Counted from the first letter of the stretch, positions 35,152-44,620 are shown. The stretch is DNA of 59,909 bases from Spirochaetes bacterium ADurb.Bin218 (GCA_002069965.1 MWCI01000013.1:1-59909); one strand, 5' to 3'. The notes: generated by a model from the letters alone, not told the origin. Program-made: numbers and translations.

Positions 35152-35714
35152 AAATTAAAAATCTGACTGATGAACAGATTATTAAAAGGGTGCAAAAAGG
35201 AAAAACTGAAGATTTTGGCGAAATAGTAAAAAGATACAGCAACAAAGTCTTTAGTATTGGCATGAGATTTTTTTATAACACAGATGACTCTGCTGATTTT
35301 TCGCAGGAGGTATTCTTCAAGGCCTTTAGCAATATAAATAGCTACAGGGAAATTGCACCCTTTAGATTCTGGCTTGTCAAACTGGCCTACAACCTTGCTC
35401 TCAATATAAAAAAGAGCAAAAAAGAGGAATTTTCATCAATTGAAGAAAAGGATTTTTTGGATAGAAATCTCTCTCCCCATGAATCCCACATAGCAAATGA
35501 GTTGAGAGAGACTCTTCTTGAGGAAATAAATAAACTGCCAGAGAGATACAAAGTTTCCCTTGATATGTATTTTTTCTGGGGCCTTAAATACTCTGAGATA
35601 AGTGAAATAACAGGTTTGCCAGTCAATACCATTAAATCAGATGTTTTTAGAGCCAAGAATATTTTACGAAGCAGACTTAAAAATACTCTGTCGGAGGAAT
35701 GTTATGAATTGTGA
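35148..35714 (+). CDS. ECF-type RNA polymerase sigma factor
   Basis: The 188-residue protein has the two ECF regions. Region 2 (about 10-80) contains FGEIVKRYSNKVFSIGMRFF and SADFSQEVFFKAF. Region 4 (about 125-180) has LPERYKVSLDMYFFWGLKYS and the helix-turn-helix EISEITGLPVNTIKSDVFRAK. It directs transcription of an envelope or stress regulon, often including its own operon. The anti-sigma gene overlaps its 3' end by 11 bases. Confidence 0.95.
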   Translation: MKIKNLTDEQIIKRVQKGKTEDFGEIVKRYSNKVFSIGMRFFYNTDDSADFSQEVFFKAFSNINSYREIAPFRFWLVKLAYNLALNIKKSKKEEFSSIEEKDFLDRNLSPHESHIANELRETLLEEINKLPERYKVSLDMYFFWGLKYSEISEITGLPVNTIKSDVFRAKNILRSRLKNTLSEECYEL

Positions 35715-36168
35715 AAAAATAATGTCCAAGTTGCTTGAGATAGATGATTACTCCCATATCCCCTTAAAAATAAAACTGCATCTTCTCCTGTGTCCAAAAT
35801 GCAGAAGAGAAAGTGCAATATTACTCCACAGCCTTAATTCAATGAAAGCTGATGCACCTTATTGTGCTCCTTCGTGGATTGAAAAATCTATAATAGCAAA
35901 AATAGAGGAACAGAATGCCTCAGGATACAGCAACATCTCCCCTTTCAAATGGATTGCCTCCTCAAGCATCATCTTTGCAAGCATAATACTTGTAAACTAT
36001 AGCAATACCTTTATTGACATAAACAAAGAATTTGGTAAGTCCTTCTCTATTCCTATGGCAATAGTTATGGGATCTGCAATTACATCCTATCTTGCAATTC
36101 TTGTGGGATGCAATTATGAAGCTATGATAAAAGCTATAAATAAATATCGCCATATAATATTAAAATAA
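35704..36168 (+). CDS. Zinc-binding anti-sigma factor (ZAS type)
   Basis: I place the start at the ATG at 35704 (154 residues), preceded by GGAGG at six bases and inside the sigma stop region; upstream in-frame starts lack a ribosome site. The N-terminus carries the anti-sigma zinc motif HLLLCPKC (HxxxCxxC) near residues 25-32. Two membrane helices follow, at about 75-93 and 110-131. This is the layout of RseA/RsrA-like membrane anti-sigma factors that hold ECF factors until signalled. The pairing with the adjacent sigma gene is inferred from overlap. Confidence 0.85.
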   Translation: MNCEKIMSKLLEIDDYSHIPLKIKLHLLLCPKCRRESAILLHSLNSMKADAPYCAPSWIEKSIIAKIEEQNASGYSNISPFKWIASSSIIFASIILVNYSNTFIDINKEFGKSFSIPMAIVMGSAITSYLAILVGCNYEAMIKAINKYRHIILK

Positions 36169-36171
36169 AAC

Positions 36172-38028
36172 ATGGAAAGGCAAAACTATGACCTAACTAA
36201 GTGGCTGCCCACCTCTGTAAAAGAAGCAAAAATTAAAGGATGGGATGACCTTGATGTAATTCTATTCAGTGGCGATGCCTATGTTGATCATCCATCTTTT
36301 GGCAGTGCCCTTATTGGCAGACTCCTTGAAAGCCATGGATTAAAAGTTGCTATAGTTCCTCAACCTAACTGGCGAGATGACCTGCGGGATTTTAAAAAAT
36401 TCGGCAAGCCTTCACTTTTCTTTGCAGTGACCTCAGGCTGCATGGATTCAATGGTAAATCATTATACTGCAGCAAAAAGGCTTCGCTCTGACGATGCTTA
36501 TTCCCCAGATGGTCAAAGTGGAAAAAGACCAGATTATGCAGTAACTGTTTACTCCTCCATATTGAAAAAACTCTTTCCAGATACACCTGTTATAATAGGA
36601 GGGATTGAGGCCTCTTTGCGAAGATTAACTCACTATGATTACTGGAGCGACTCTCTAAAACCATCAATTCTTATTGAAAGCGGAGCGGATCTCCTTATAT
36701 ATGGAATGGGTGAAAAGCCACTCTCTGAGATTGTTACCCTCTTGAAAAAAGGTGTTCCCTTTCAATCACTCAAAACAACTGAGCAGTGCTCTTATTTAAT
36801 TGATGATCTCTCTCAGCTGAAAAAAAGAAAAAACTGGGAAGATATATTCCTCTATTCCCATGAGGAGTGCCTTAAGGATAAAAATCTCTTTGCCAAAAAT
36901 TTTCTTATTCTGGAAGAGTCTCTTTCCTGCGGAAAAAACATAAGGCTAATTCAACAACACAAAGAAACTTATGTTGTAATAAATCCCATGTTTACACAAA
37001 CGTCAACAAAAGATATAGACTCTGCATTTGATCTCCCTTTCACAAGGCTTCCACACCCACGTTATAAAGGAAAGAGAATACCTGCATACGAGATGATACG
37101 TCACTCTGTTACATCTCACAGGGGTTGTTTTGGAGGATGTAGTTTCTGCGCAATAACCGCTCATCAAGGGAAAAATGTAATAAGCAGAAGCCCTAACTCC
37201 ATAGTAAAAGAAGTCAAAAGGATTACAGAGATGGAGGATTTCAGTGGATATATATCTGATATCGGCGGTCCTTCTGCAAATATGTATATGATGGGGGGTA
37301 TAGAAAAAGATATCTGCAAAAAATGCAAAAGACCCTCATGCCTATTCCCTTCTATTTGCAACAATCTTAACTTTGATCATCAGCCACTTATTGATCTTTA
37401 CAATCACTGTTCTAAGATAAATGGCGTAAAAAAAATATTCATCTCCAGCGGTATAAGATATGATATGCTTCTGTGTGATGACAAGGAAAAAAGAAAAAAA
37501 TTCCACTGTGATGAATATACAGAAAAGTTAATAACAGAGCATGTTTCTGGCAGACTAAAAGTTGCACCAGAGCATACCTCTCAGAAAGTTCTAAATATTA
37601 TGAGAAAACCATCTTACTCTCTTTTTGTAAAATTCAAAAAAATATTTAACAGGATTTCTGCCGACAGAGGGCTACGCCAGCAGATTATTCCATACTTCAT
37701 ATCATCTCATCCTGGATCAGAAATTGAGGATATGATTGACCTTGCAATTAAAACATCTCAAGATAACCTTATACTTGAACAGGTGCAGGATTTTACTCCT
37801 ACTCCAATGACTCTATCTTCCGTGATTTACTATACTGGGTTTTCGCCTTATAGTGAAGAAAGAATATACTGTGCAAGATCTAAATCAGAGAGAGAAGAAC
37901 AAAAAGTTTTTCTATTCTGGTATAAAGATGAAAACCGCCAGAGGATCTATCAGATATTAAAAAACAAAAATAAAACAGAACTGCTAAAAAAGCTCTATCC
38001 TGGAAAAATCTCCAAACCACAAAAATAG
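36172..38028 (+). CDS. YgiQ family radical SAM protein
   Basis: The 618-residue protein matches YgiQ (UPF0313) from its start, TKWLPTSVKEAKIKGWDDLD, through VDHPSFGSALIGRLLESHG and GGIEASLRRLTHYDYWS. The radical SAM cluster motif SHRGCFGGCSFCAI (CxxxCxxC) is near residue 320. SDIGGPSANMYMM and a Cys-rich CKKCKRPSCLFP segment follow, as in the family. Its reaction is unknown. It starts three bases after the anti-sigma gene, so it is probably read with the sigma operon, and its last 45 bases overlap the convergent sfsA gene. Confidence 0.92.
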   Translation: MERQNYDLTKWLPTSVKEAKIKGWDDLDVILFSGDAYVDHPSFGSALIGRLLESHGLKVAIVPQPNWRDDLRDFKKFGKPSLFFAVTSGCMDSMVNHYTAAKRLRSDDAYSPDGQSGKRPDYAVTVYSSILKKLFPDTPVIIGGIEASLRRLTHYDYWSDSLKPSILIESGADLLIYGMGEKPLSEIVTLLKKGVPFQSLKTTEQCSYLIDDLSQLKKRKNWEDIFLYSHEECLKDKNLFAKNFLILEESLSCGKNIRLIQQHKETYVVINPMFTQTSTKDIDSAFDLPFTRLPHPRYKGKRIPAYEMIRHSVTSHRGCFGGCSFCAITAHQGKNVISRSPNSIVKEVKRITEMEDFSGYISDIGGPSANMYMMGGIEKDICKKCKRPSCLFPSICNNLNFDHQPLIDLYNHCSKINGVKKIFISSGIRYDMLLCDDKEKRKKFHCDEYTEKLITEHVSGRLKVAPEHTSQKVLNIMRKPSYSLFVKFKKIFNRISADRGLRQQIIPYFISSHPGSEIEDMIDLAIKTSQDNLILEQVQDFTPTPMTLSSVIYYTGFSPYSEERIYCARSKSEREEQKVFLFWYKDENRQRIYQILKNKNKTELLKKLYPGKISKPQK

Positions 38029-39018
38029 CACCACTTCCCAAAATTTTTTGCTTGCTGCTGGATTTTCTTTAAAAGATAATAATAAAACATCACCAAAATC
38101 TAATTTGTTAAAATTAAAATTAGCCTCCATGAGCTTAAGAAAAAAGCTCAAATCTTTATACTCTGTAATTACAGGAATATCAAGTATAAAGTCAAACTCC
38201 GATAAATTAATGGAGGAACTCTTACCACTTCTAAAAGTTTTTATCCCTTTAAAAACATCATTGCCTTTCCCTGCAACTATATGAAAGCTTTCTTTATTTT
38301 TATGTCTAAAAAGCAAAATGAAGATTCCGCTCCTTCCAACCTCTGGCAAAAAAACCGGAACATCTGTAACAGTATCAATATCAAGGGTATTTGAATAGCT
38401 CACCCTGAGAGCCTTTATGGTTATCTCATTTTTATAATGTAGAAGTGTTTTGTAAAAATTGTAATCCCTGTGGTAATTGGGAATAAAAATCTTTGCACTA
38501 TCACTTAAGATAAAAAATACCAGAGTTCCTTTACTGCTCTTTGCAAGAGCAGCCACATGTTCTGCTGCTCGTAAACTTACTGCATCAGGGAAAGAGGCTA
38601 CTCCATCATAAAAAAGTGTGCAGGACTTCACTTCGACAAAATGTTCTCCTTGATTGTCTTTAATCAAAAAGTCAAATCTATGATTCTCGTAGGTCACTTC
38701 TCTTTTGGCAGAGTAAATATTTTCAAAATATGGGACTTTTTCTGAAATGATGAGATCATGAAAAAGCCTGTTACTATAGGTTGAGTCTATCATAACAGGA
38801 AATTCATCTTTGATTATGTAGAGAATTTTATATCTGAAACGACTATTATTTAGACTTGAAAGCAAAACCTCTGCTCCTGGCAAAGCAAGCTCAGAGAGTC
38901 TTCCTGTATTTGGCACATAGACCTCCTCAACCCTGCCAGAGATCTTCACCTTTGCCACAAAACGATTTATGCGATTTAAAAAAATACCATGAGAAAAAAA
39001 GGGATTATAATATTCCAA
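37984..39018 (-). CDS. sfsA: SfsA-family protein with a C-terminal extension
   Basis: The first 225 residues are a full SfsA (sugar fermentation stimulation protein). They show RINRFVAKVKISGRVEEVYVP, PNTGRLSELALPGAEVLL, the nuclease-like VEVKSCTLFYDGVASFPDA core and RAAEHVAALAKSSKG. SfsA is a predicted nucleic-acid-binding protein, possibly a nuclease, of unclear role. The remaining 115 residues (from about TDVPVFLPEVGRSGIFIL) are not part of the usual family length of about 235 and were not recognised. The last 45 bases overlap the end of the convergent ygiQ gene, which could reflect stop-codon drift. Confidence 0.85.
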   Translation of the reverse strand: MEYYNPFFSHGIFLNRINRFVAKVKISGRVEEVYVPNTGRLSELALPGAEVLLSSLNNSRFRYKILYIIKDEFPVMIDSTYSNRLFHDLIISEKVPYFENIYSAKREVTYENHRFDFLIKDNQGEHFVEVKSCTLFYDGVASFPDAVSLRAAEHVAALAKSSKGTLVFFILSDSAKIFIPNYHRDYNFYKTLLHYKNEITIKALRVSYSNTLDIDTVTDVPVFLPEVGRSGIFILLFRHKNKESFHIVAGKGNDVFKGIKTFRSGKSSSINLSEFDFILDIPVITEYKDLSFFLKLMEANFNFNKLDFGDVLLLSFKENPAASKKFWEVVLFLWFGDFSRIELF

Positions 39019-39037
39019 GATTTAACTCTTCTTAATA

Positions 39038-39064
39038 AAAATGCCCCGCAGTAGCGAGGCATTT
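39038..39064 (-). terminator. Terminator of the downstream-strand crotonase gene
   Basis: On the leftward strand AATGCCTCGC-TACT-GCGGGGCATTT is followed by a T-rich run; the stem has one G-U pair. It lies 19 bases after the crotonase stop and just before sfsA. Confidence 0.85.
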
Positions 39065-39082
39065 ATTATTTCATTATAAAAA

Positions 39083-39859
39083 TTACTTATCGTTAAAAAC
39101 ACCTTTGCGCTTTTCTATAAAGGCCTTCACAGCCTCTTCTTTATCCTCTGTTCCAAAGCAGTAAATTGATTGAGCCTGTTCAAACATAAGAGCAGCATAG
39201 GTATTGCCCTCTGCAGCAACATTGACTCCCCATTTTCCAAAACGGACTCCTGAAGGTGGTAATCCTGCAATTCTCTTAGCAAGCCTTGTAGCCTGACCCT
39301 GCAATTCCTCAGGTTTGACTAAATATTCCACAAGACCTATTCTATATGCCTCTGCAGCATCAACCTCTTCACAGCATAAAATAAGCTTTTTAGCCTGCCC
39401 AATACCTACAAGCTTAGTGAGCCTTGTTGTTCCTGTTTGATCTGCAGTAAGACCAAATCTAACCTCTGGAAGAGCAAGACGTGCTCCCTCTGCAGCGATT
39501 CTAATATCACAGCTTAAAGCAAGCTCAAGACCTGCTCCATAGCAAATTCCGTTTATTGCACAAATAACAGGGAAGGGAAACTCCTGAAATCTGCTAAAAG
39601 TCCTCTGTAAAAAGTTAAGATTATCCTTAACAAATCTTGTATCCACGGTCTGAAGAAAAGAAAGCTCAACACCTGCGGAAAAATGAGGGGCTGAGGACTG
39701 CAACACAGCTGCTCTGATTTGATTGTCCTTTGACAATTCCTCCTGAACATCTGCCAGGGTTAAAACAACGTCTTTATTTACAAGGTTAAGGCCACTTGGA
39801 TCATTAAGAGTAATATATGCTATATTACCTTCTTTTGTAAGCTGAACACGTTCACTCAT
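39083..39859 (-). CDS. Enoyl-CoA hydratase/isomerase family protein
   Basis: This 258-residue crotonase-fold protein shows EGNIAYITLNDPSGLNLVNK, the oxyanion segments HFSAGVELS and GICYGAGLELALSCDIRI, and LPEVRFGLTADQTGTTRL. The first catalytic Glu position (PE) is kept. The usual PGxGGTQ turn is replaced by TADQTGTT, and the second Glu position appears to be Lys (GQAKKLIL). It is thus an enzyme of the family with uncertain chemistry. It differs clearly from the crotonase at 26.7 kb. Monocistronic between a terminator and a 128-base AT-rich upstream gap. Confidence 0.88.
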   Translation of the reverse strand: MSERVQLTKEGNIAYITLNDPSGLNLVNKDVVLTLADVQEELSKDNQIRAAVLQSSAPHFSAGVELSFLQTVDTRFVKDNLNFLQRTFSRFQEFPFPVICAINGICYGAGLELALSCDIRIAAEGARLALPEVRFGLTADQTGTTRLTKLVGIGQAKKLILCCEEVDAAEAYRIGLVEYLVKPEELQGQATRLAKRIAGLPPSGVRFGKWGVNVAAEGNTYAALMFEQAQSIYCFGTEDKEEAVKAFIEKRKGVFNDK

Positions 39860-39987
39860 AAATATACCTCTTTTGATTAAAATATCAGAAATGCCCCTGT
39901 AAATATTTTTATATTTATGACAAGTTTACACAGTGCGAAATTTTATTCAAGGAATAAATTTGATTCCCACTTAACAAAATCTTGATT

Positions 39988-40512
39988 TTATCGTTGATTT
40001 CTTTTTTTCTGAGAAAAAAGCTTTTGCCAATAGCTTATTTCATCTTCAGTGATTTTTGGATTTACTTTTATTTGCTCCTCAAGCATTTTTTCTTCCTGTA
40101 GCCTCTGCTGCTCAAAGGCATGATTAACAATCTCGGCAAACCTTTCACTGGTAATACTCTTTGCTCCAAACCTTTTTATAAAGGCAATTATATCCTTATC
40201 TGAAGATACAACTGTTACCATCTTTGGGTTTTGATCCTTTTTTACGAATTGCTTTATTATATAATCTGCAGAATAATCAAGTGAGTAATAAACATCTATC
40301 GAGCCAAAGCTCTCACTTCTAATTTCTCTTGAGGGCTCCTTTTTCCCATCAAATACAACTGTTATGTTCCCCTTTTTGATCCGTTGATATGATCTCAGTA
40401 TATTGAGTAATCCAGATCTTGCCTCATCCAGCTTATCAATATACATGAATGACTCAAGCTCCGGAAATTTATAGATAAGGTTAAAGCCATCAATAAGAAG
40501 AGACATTAGCAA
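39988..40512 (-). CDS. YacP-like NYN domain protein (predicted RNase)
   Basis: The 174-residue protein has the NYN/PIN-like fold of YacP/Rae1 proteins. LLIDGFNLIYKFPELE carries the first acidic residue, TVVFDGKKEPSREIRS the second region, and VTVVSSDKDIIAFIKRFGAKSI the third. YacP relatives cut mRNA on the ribosome. The start is either a TTG at 40512, seven bases after AAAGG, or the ATG at 40506. It directly follows the aminotransferase stop codon, so it is the last gene of the tatD-GNAT-aminotransferase-NYN operon. Confidence 0.85.
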   Translation of the reverse strand: MLMSLLIDGFNLIYKFPELESFMYIDKLDEARSGLLNILRSYQRIKKGNITVVFDGKKEPSREIRSESFGSIDVYYSLDYSADYIIKQFVKKDQNPKMVTVVSSDKDIIAFIKRFGAKSITSERFAEIVNHAFEQQRLQEEKMLEEQIKVNPKITEDEISYWQKLFSQKKRNQR

Positions 40513-41697
40513 TCACAAACCTTTTACAAAATCTTCAATTCTCTCCATTGCTGTCTTTATATTCTCCATTGAAGTTGCAAAGGAACACCTTATGTGATTT
40601 TTCCCTGACTCTCCAAAGGCTGTTCCAGGAACTACTGCAACTTTATATTTCTCCAGTAACTTTAGAGCAAAATCCCTTGAAGAAAGACCCGTTGGAGAAA
40701 CATCAGGAAAAGCATAAAAAGCACCCTCTGGATATAGACATGGAAGCCCTATGTCATTAAATGATTTTGCTATAAAATTTCTTCTCCTTGTATATTCATT
40801 GACCATTCTCTCTACATCAGGAGCTCCATTTTGCAATGCCTCTATTGCAGCATACTGAGATATTGAAGGAGCACAAAGTCCTGTATATTGATGAATCTTA
40901 AGCATTATATCAAGAATATATTTTGGAGCAGCAGCAAAACCCAATCTCCATCCTGTCATAGCATGGGACTTAGAGAATCCATTGAGCACTATGGTTCTCT
41001 CCTTCATGCCTTCCACAGCAGCTATAGAAAAATGGGACTTCCCATAAGAAATGGCTGAATATATCTCATCAGATATTACTATAATATTATGCTTAATGGC
41101 AATATCAGCTATCTCCCTCAGCAATTCCTCAGGAAAGGTGAGCCCTGTAGGATTAGATGGATAATTAAGCAACACTGCCTTTGTCTTTGGAGTAATAGCT
41201 TTTTTTAATCTATCAGGGTCAACCTTAAAGCCCTCTTTAAAAAAAGTAGGAATTACAACTGGCACACCATGGACCATTTCTATGTTGGCCTGATAAGAGA
41301 CATAACAGGGCTCAATTACAATGACCTCATCACCTGGATCAACTATACTTCTCAATGCAAGATCAAGGGCCTGACTTACCCCCATTGTAACTATGATCTC
41401 TGAGTCAGGGCTATAGCTAATACGATATCTATCAACAAGATATTCAGAAATCAATCGAAGAAGCTCTGGCACCCCTCTATTGGGAGTATAATGAGTAAAG
41501 CCATCTTTAATTGAATTGATCCCTGTGTCAGAAATTCGCCATGGGGTATCAAAATCTGGCTCCCCTACACCTAAGGAGACGCAATCTTTCATGTTATAGA
41601 CTATATCAAAAAATTCCCTTATTCCAGAAGGCTTAATGCTTAAGCCAGTTTTTGATACGAGAGTTGATGGATCGCTATTTTTTACTGTAGTCTTCAA
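40513..41697 (-). CDS. PLP-dependent class I/II aminotransferase
   Basis: The 394-residue enzyme is a fold-type I aminotransferase of the MalY/PatA/AspC-like group. Motifs are SLGVGEPDFDTPWRI, HYTPNRGVPELL, NYPSNPTG near residue 170, the VISDEIYS Asp/Tyr pair, and the PLP-lysine NGFSKSHAMTGWRLGF near 235, ending with HIRCSFATS. The amino donor and acceptor cannot be told from the sequence. Its ATG overlaps the GNAT gene stop by four bases and its stop abuts the NYN gene. Confidence 0.93.
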   Translation of the reverse strand: MKTTVKNSDPSTLVSKTGLSIKPSGIREFFDIVYNMKDCVSLGVGEPDFDTPWRISDTGINSIKDGFTHYTPNRGVPELLRLISEYLVDRYRISYSPDSEIIVTMGVSQALDLALRSIVDPGDEVIVIEPCYVSYQANIEMVHGVPVVIPTFFKEGFKVDPDRLKKAITPKTKAVLLNYPSNPTGLTFPEELLREIADIAIKHNIIVISDEIYSAISYGKSHFSIAAVEGMKERTIVLNGFSKSHAMTGWRLGFAAAPKYILDIMLKIHQYTGLCAPSISQYAAIEALQNGAPDVERMVNEYTRRRNFIAKSFNDIGLPCLYPEGAFYAFPDVSPTGLSSRDFALKLLEKYKVAVVPGTAFGESGKNHIRCSFATSMENIKTAMERIEDFVKGL

Positions 41698-42128
41698 TAT
41701 ATTTCTCCGTTAAAAAATTTTTTTAAGACCACTCTTTGATCTTCTAAAACAAAGCCTCTTTTATTAAAAAATTTAATTAAATCACCATACCTTGTGTGAA
41801 TATCAATAAAAAAATTTCCATCTCCAAAATTTTTTACATTTTTCTCCAATGCCCCAAAAAGTTCTGAAGCAATACCTAATCCTCTGTATTTAGGTAAAAC
41901 ATATAAACTTTTAATATGGATATCACAATCCAATCTAAGAGCAATGATAAAACCAAGCAGCCTTTTCTTTCTGTGAGCAACAAAAGATATTACATCAGAT
42001 GCAAAAATCTCCGCCAGATCTCTGGCTAAATCTCTGCTGCCAGAATTTTCCTGCTTCAAAATATCGTAAATCTGAATTAAAAAATTCTCATCGCAGGTTG
42101 ATATTTCCACTCCTTTAAGATTTATCAT
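41694..42128 (-). CDS. GNAT family N-acetyltransferase
   Basis: The 144-residue protein has the GNAT fold, with the acetyl-CoA-binding motif A region KSLYVLPKYRGLGIASELF (R/QxxGxG/A) near residues 75-93 and the typical following FFNKRGFVLED. RimI-like enzymes have this size, but no N-terminal-alanine signature is evident, so the substrate is open. Overlaps the tatD stop and the aminotransferase start by four bases each, so the operon is translationally coupled. Confidence 0.88.
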   Translation of the reverse strand: MINLKGVEISTCDENFLIQIYDILKQENSGSRDLARDLAEIFASDVISFVAHRKKRLLGFIIALRLDCDIHIKSLYVLPKYRGLGIASELFGALEKNVKNFGDGNFFIDIHTRYGDLIKFFNKRGFVLEDQRVVLKKFFNGEIY

Positions 42129-42910
42129 AGAGAAACAAGCCTTGAAAAATTCTCTGCAACTTTATCTTCAAGGGAACGCAAAGGAATCTTTCTCATATCA
42201 GCAGCAAATTTATAAGTATAAGATATATACTCTGGCAAATTGGGTTTTCCACGTAAAGGCACTGGAGTTAAAAAAGGTGCATCTGTTTCAAAAAAAATCC
42301 TGTCGAGAGGAACATAAGCCAATGCATCATGTAGCTCCACTGCCTTTTTATATGTAAGATTCCCTGCAAAGGATATATAAAATCCAAGGTCCAAAAATTT
42401 TTTTGCCCAGGATGAGTCTCCAGGGAAACAGTGCATCACCCCCTTCGAAATAGACTTCCTTTTTATAATCTCATATCCCTCATCAAGGGCATCGCGTAAA
42501 TGGACAATAAGAGGCAGATCGTATTTTAAGGCCAGATCTATTTGATACTCAAAGGAACTCCTCTGCATATCTTCACTCTGCCTCATTCTATAAAAATCAA
42601 GACCACACTCACCAATACCAAAGATCAAATTTCTATGAGAAGATGAAGCATCCTCCTCAACAATAGATGAAAGTTTTTTTAAAGCAACCTCATCAGCCTT
42701 TGAAGAGGGATGAATCCCCAGCGTATAAAAAACACCCCTGTCTTTATACTTAAGAGCAAACTCCCTTGACCATAGGAGATTTGACTCATCAATGGCTATC
42801 TGCACTATATATTCAATCTGATTCTGTGAAAATGAATTTATCAGAGAATCCTCTGTTGCTACCTTATCCTCAATCATCAAATCAAAATGCGTGTGTGAAT
42901 CAATAAGCAT
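42125..42910 (-). CDS. tatD: TatD family metal-dependent deoxyribonuclease
   Basis: The 261-residue protein has the TIM-barrel amidohydrolase motifs of TatD: MLIDSHTHFDL (HxH), IGECGLDFYRM, LIVHLRDA, VMHCFPGD and FETDAPFLTPVPLRGKPN. The metal ligands are all visible. TatD proteins are 3'-5' DNases acting in repair and DNA clearance. It is the first gene of the leftward operon with GNAT, aminotransferase and NYN genes, and is divergent from the B12 radical SAM gene across 226 bases. Confidence 0.95.
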   Translation of the reverse strand: MLIDSHTHFDLMIEDKVATEDSLINSFSQNQIEYIVQIAIDESNLLWSREFALKYKDRGVFYTLGIHPSSKADEVALKKLSSIVEEDASSSHRNLIFGIGECGLDFYRMRQSEDMQRSSFEYQIDLALKYDLPLIVHLRDALDEGYEIIKRKSISKGVMHCFPGDSSWAKKFLDLGFYISFAGNLTYKKAVELHDALAYVPLDRIFFETDAPFLTPVPLRGKPNLPEYISYTYKFAADMRKIPLRSLEDKVAENFSRLVSL

Positions 42911-43136
42911 AAACTTCTCCCTTGTTTAAATTAAACTATGAGCTGAAAAAACACAGCCATAATCCCTAAGAATAATTTTCAGTACAAAGTCTATTGTCTG
43001 AACAAAATATTGATAATATGCCTAAAAACTCAAATATTATTTCAAAATTTAAATTGCAAGGTGACAAATTTTACAAAGCAAAAGCGAATTGACACAAAAT
43101 CAAAGATTAACATGATGTTACTAAAAGTGAGTCACA

Positions 43137-44486
43137 ATGAAAGTAGTTCTTGTTCATCCACCAATAGAAGATTTCTATATAACAAACATCAGAAGACAGC
43201 CTCTTGGTCTTTTATATATTGCATCTGCCCTTAAAGAGAAAGGTCATGAGGTAATGCTATTAAACTGCCACCTGGCAAAGAAAAAGGAAATGCCTATACC
43301 TGATGAATTTGATTATTTGAAAAAATTCATGTTGCAAAGTGATCCTTATTTAAAATTTCCTTTTAAGTCATACTCTCACTGGGGATTAAGCTGGGAAGAA
43401 ATATCCCTTAGGATAAAAAACATAGAGGCAGATCTATGGTTTATATCCTCTCTCTTTACAACATATTATGAAGAAGTGGACAGAATTATTGAACTAATAA
43501 AAAAGCATCACAAAAATTCAATAATAGCAGTTGGTGGCAATCATGCTACTTTACATGCTCAATATTATCTAAACGCTCAACGTGTTGACTTTATCATCAG
43601 AGGTGAGGGTGAAATATCATCTATTGAGCTTTTAGAAAAAATCCAAAAAGGAGGAACCTTAGATGATATTCCTGGTGTGATATATACAAAGAATCCTCAA
43701 AATATTAACTCTCTGTCGCAAAGTCCTGACATAAATCAAATTGCCTATCCTGCAAGAGAGTTGCTTGCTCCAAGGGATTTTATAGCATATAAGAAAAAAT
43801 TAATCTCTCTGATAACATCCCGTGGGTGTCCTAACAGATGCAACTTCTGCACAGGTAAAATAATCTGGGGAAATAAATATCGAACAACCAATATAGATTA
43901 TGCCATGAAAGAAATAGATCAATGCCTTAAATATTACAAAGCAGATATAATCAATTTTGAAGATGATAATCTCTTTGCAAATCAAGAAAGAGCTAAATCT
44001 CTTTTAAATGAAATTATCAAGCTTAAAAAAACTATTCAAAAAAATTTTGAGCTTACAGCCATGAATGGAATTTCCATTGAAAATATAAATGAAGAGATAT
44101 TACCTCTTATGCAAGAAGCTGGATTTAAGGAATTGAATATATCACTGGTTACAAAATCCAGCTCAATACAATCAGAAAATAACAGACCCTTTGATTCACA
44201 AAAATTCAAAAATATAGCCTCAGCAGCTCAAAATCTTGGTTTTAATGTGAGAGGCTATTTTATAATGGGATTGCCAGAACAAACAAAGGAAGAGATTCGT
44301 GAAACAATTGACTTTTTGAAATCCTTAAAAATTTCTTTTTTCCCATCTGTTTATTATAACGTCTTTTCTCCTGAATCACAATGGAAAGTTCAGAGATCAT
44401 CTGCCTTTTATAATGAGGGGAAAGATTTCACGAGGGAGGATCTCATAAAATTCTTTAATATCTGCTATAAAAATAAAAATGAGTAA
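43137..44486 (+). CDS. B12-binding domain radical SAM protein
   Basis: The 449-residue protein begins with a B12-binding-like domain (KVVLVHPPIEDFYI, then AVGGNHATLHAQ near 125). A radical SAM domain follows with the cluster motif SRGCPNRCNFC (CxxxCxxC) near residue 232. The later INFEDDNLFA and FNVRGYFIMGLPEQTKEEI segments are typical of the BchE/P-methylase group. Such proteins often methylate or rearrange unactivated carbons; substrate unknown. A corrinoid requirement is plausible, since cobO is encoded at 1.7 kb, but many family members have lost B12 binding. Monocistronic, 134 bases before the HAMP operon. Confidence 0.9.
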   Translation: MKVVLVHPPIEDFYITNIRRQPLGLLYIASALKEKGHEVMLLNCHLAKKKEMPIPDEFDYLKKFMLQSDPYLKFPFKSYSHWGLSWEEISLRIKNIEADLWFISSLFTTYYEEVDRIIELIKKHHKNSIIAVGGNHATLHAQYYLNAQRVDFIIRGEGEISSIELLEKIQKGGTLDDIPGVIYTKNPQNINSLSQSPDINQIAYPARELLAPRDFIAYKKKLISLITSRGCPNRCNFCTGKIIWGNKYRTTNIDYAMKEIDQCLKYYKADIINFEDDNLFANQERAKSLLNEIIKLKKTIQKNFELTAMNGISIENINEEILPLMQEAGFKELNISLVTKSSSIQSENNRPFDSQKFKNIASAAQNLGFNVRGYFIMGLPEQTKEEIRETIDFLKSLKISFFPSVYYNVFSPESQWKVQRSSAFYNEGKDFTREDLIKFFNICYKNKNE

Positions 44487-44620
44487 TAAAACTTTTATTT
44501 ATGATATAGTTGAAAAATTTTATATAACCTTTAAATTATTACTTGAGGAAAATCTTTTGCCATAAAATAATATCTCCAGCAAAGGATACCTTAATTCATA
44601 AAAATTTCTGTAGGACAAAG

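Noticed and set aside
40513-42910. tatD-GNAT-aminotransferase-NYN operon as a toxin-antitoxin or defence system
   Set aside because: A GNAT next to a PIN/NYN-like nuclease resembles some toxin modules, but the domains match housekeeping families (TatD, YacP/Rae1, RimI-like GNAT) and there is no antitoxin-like DNA-binding partner.
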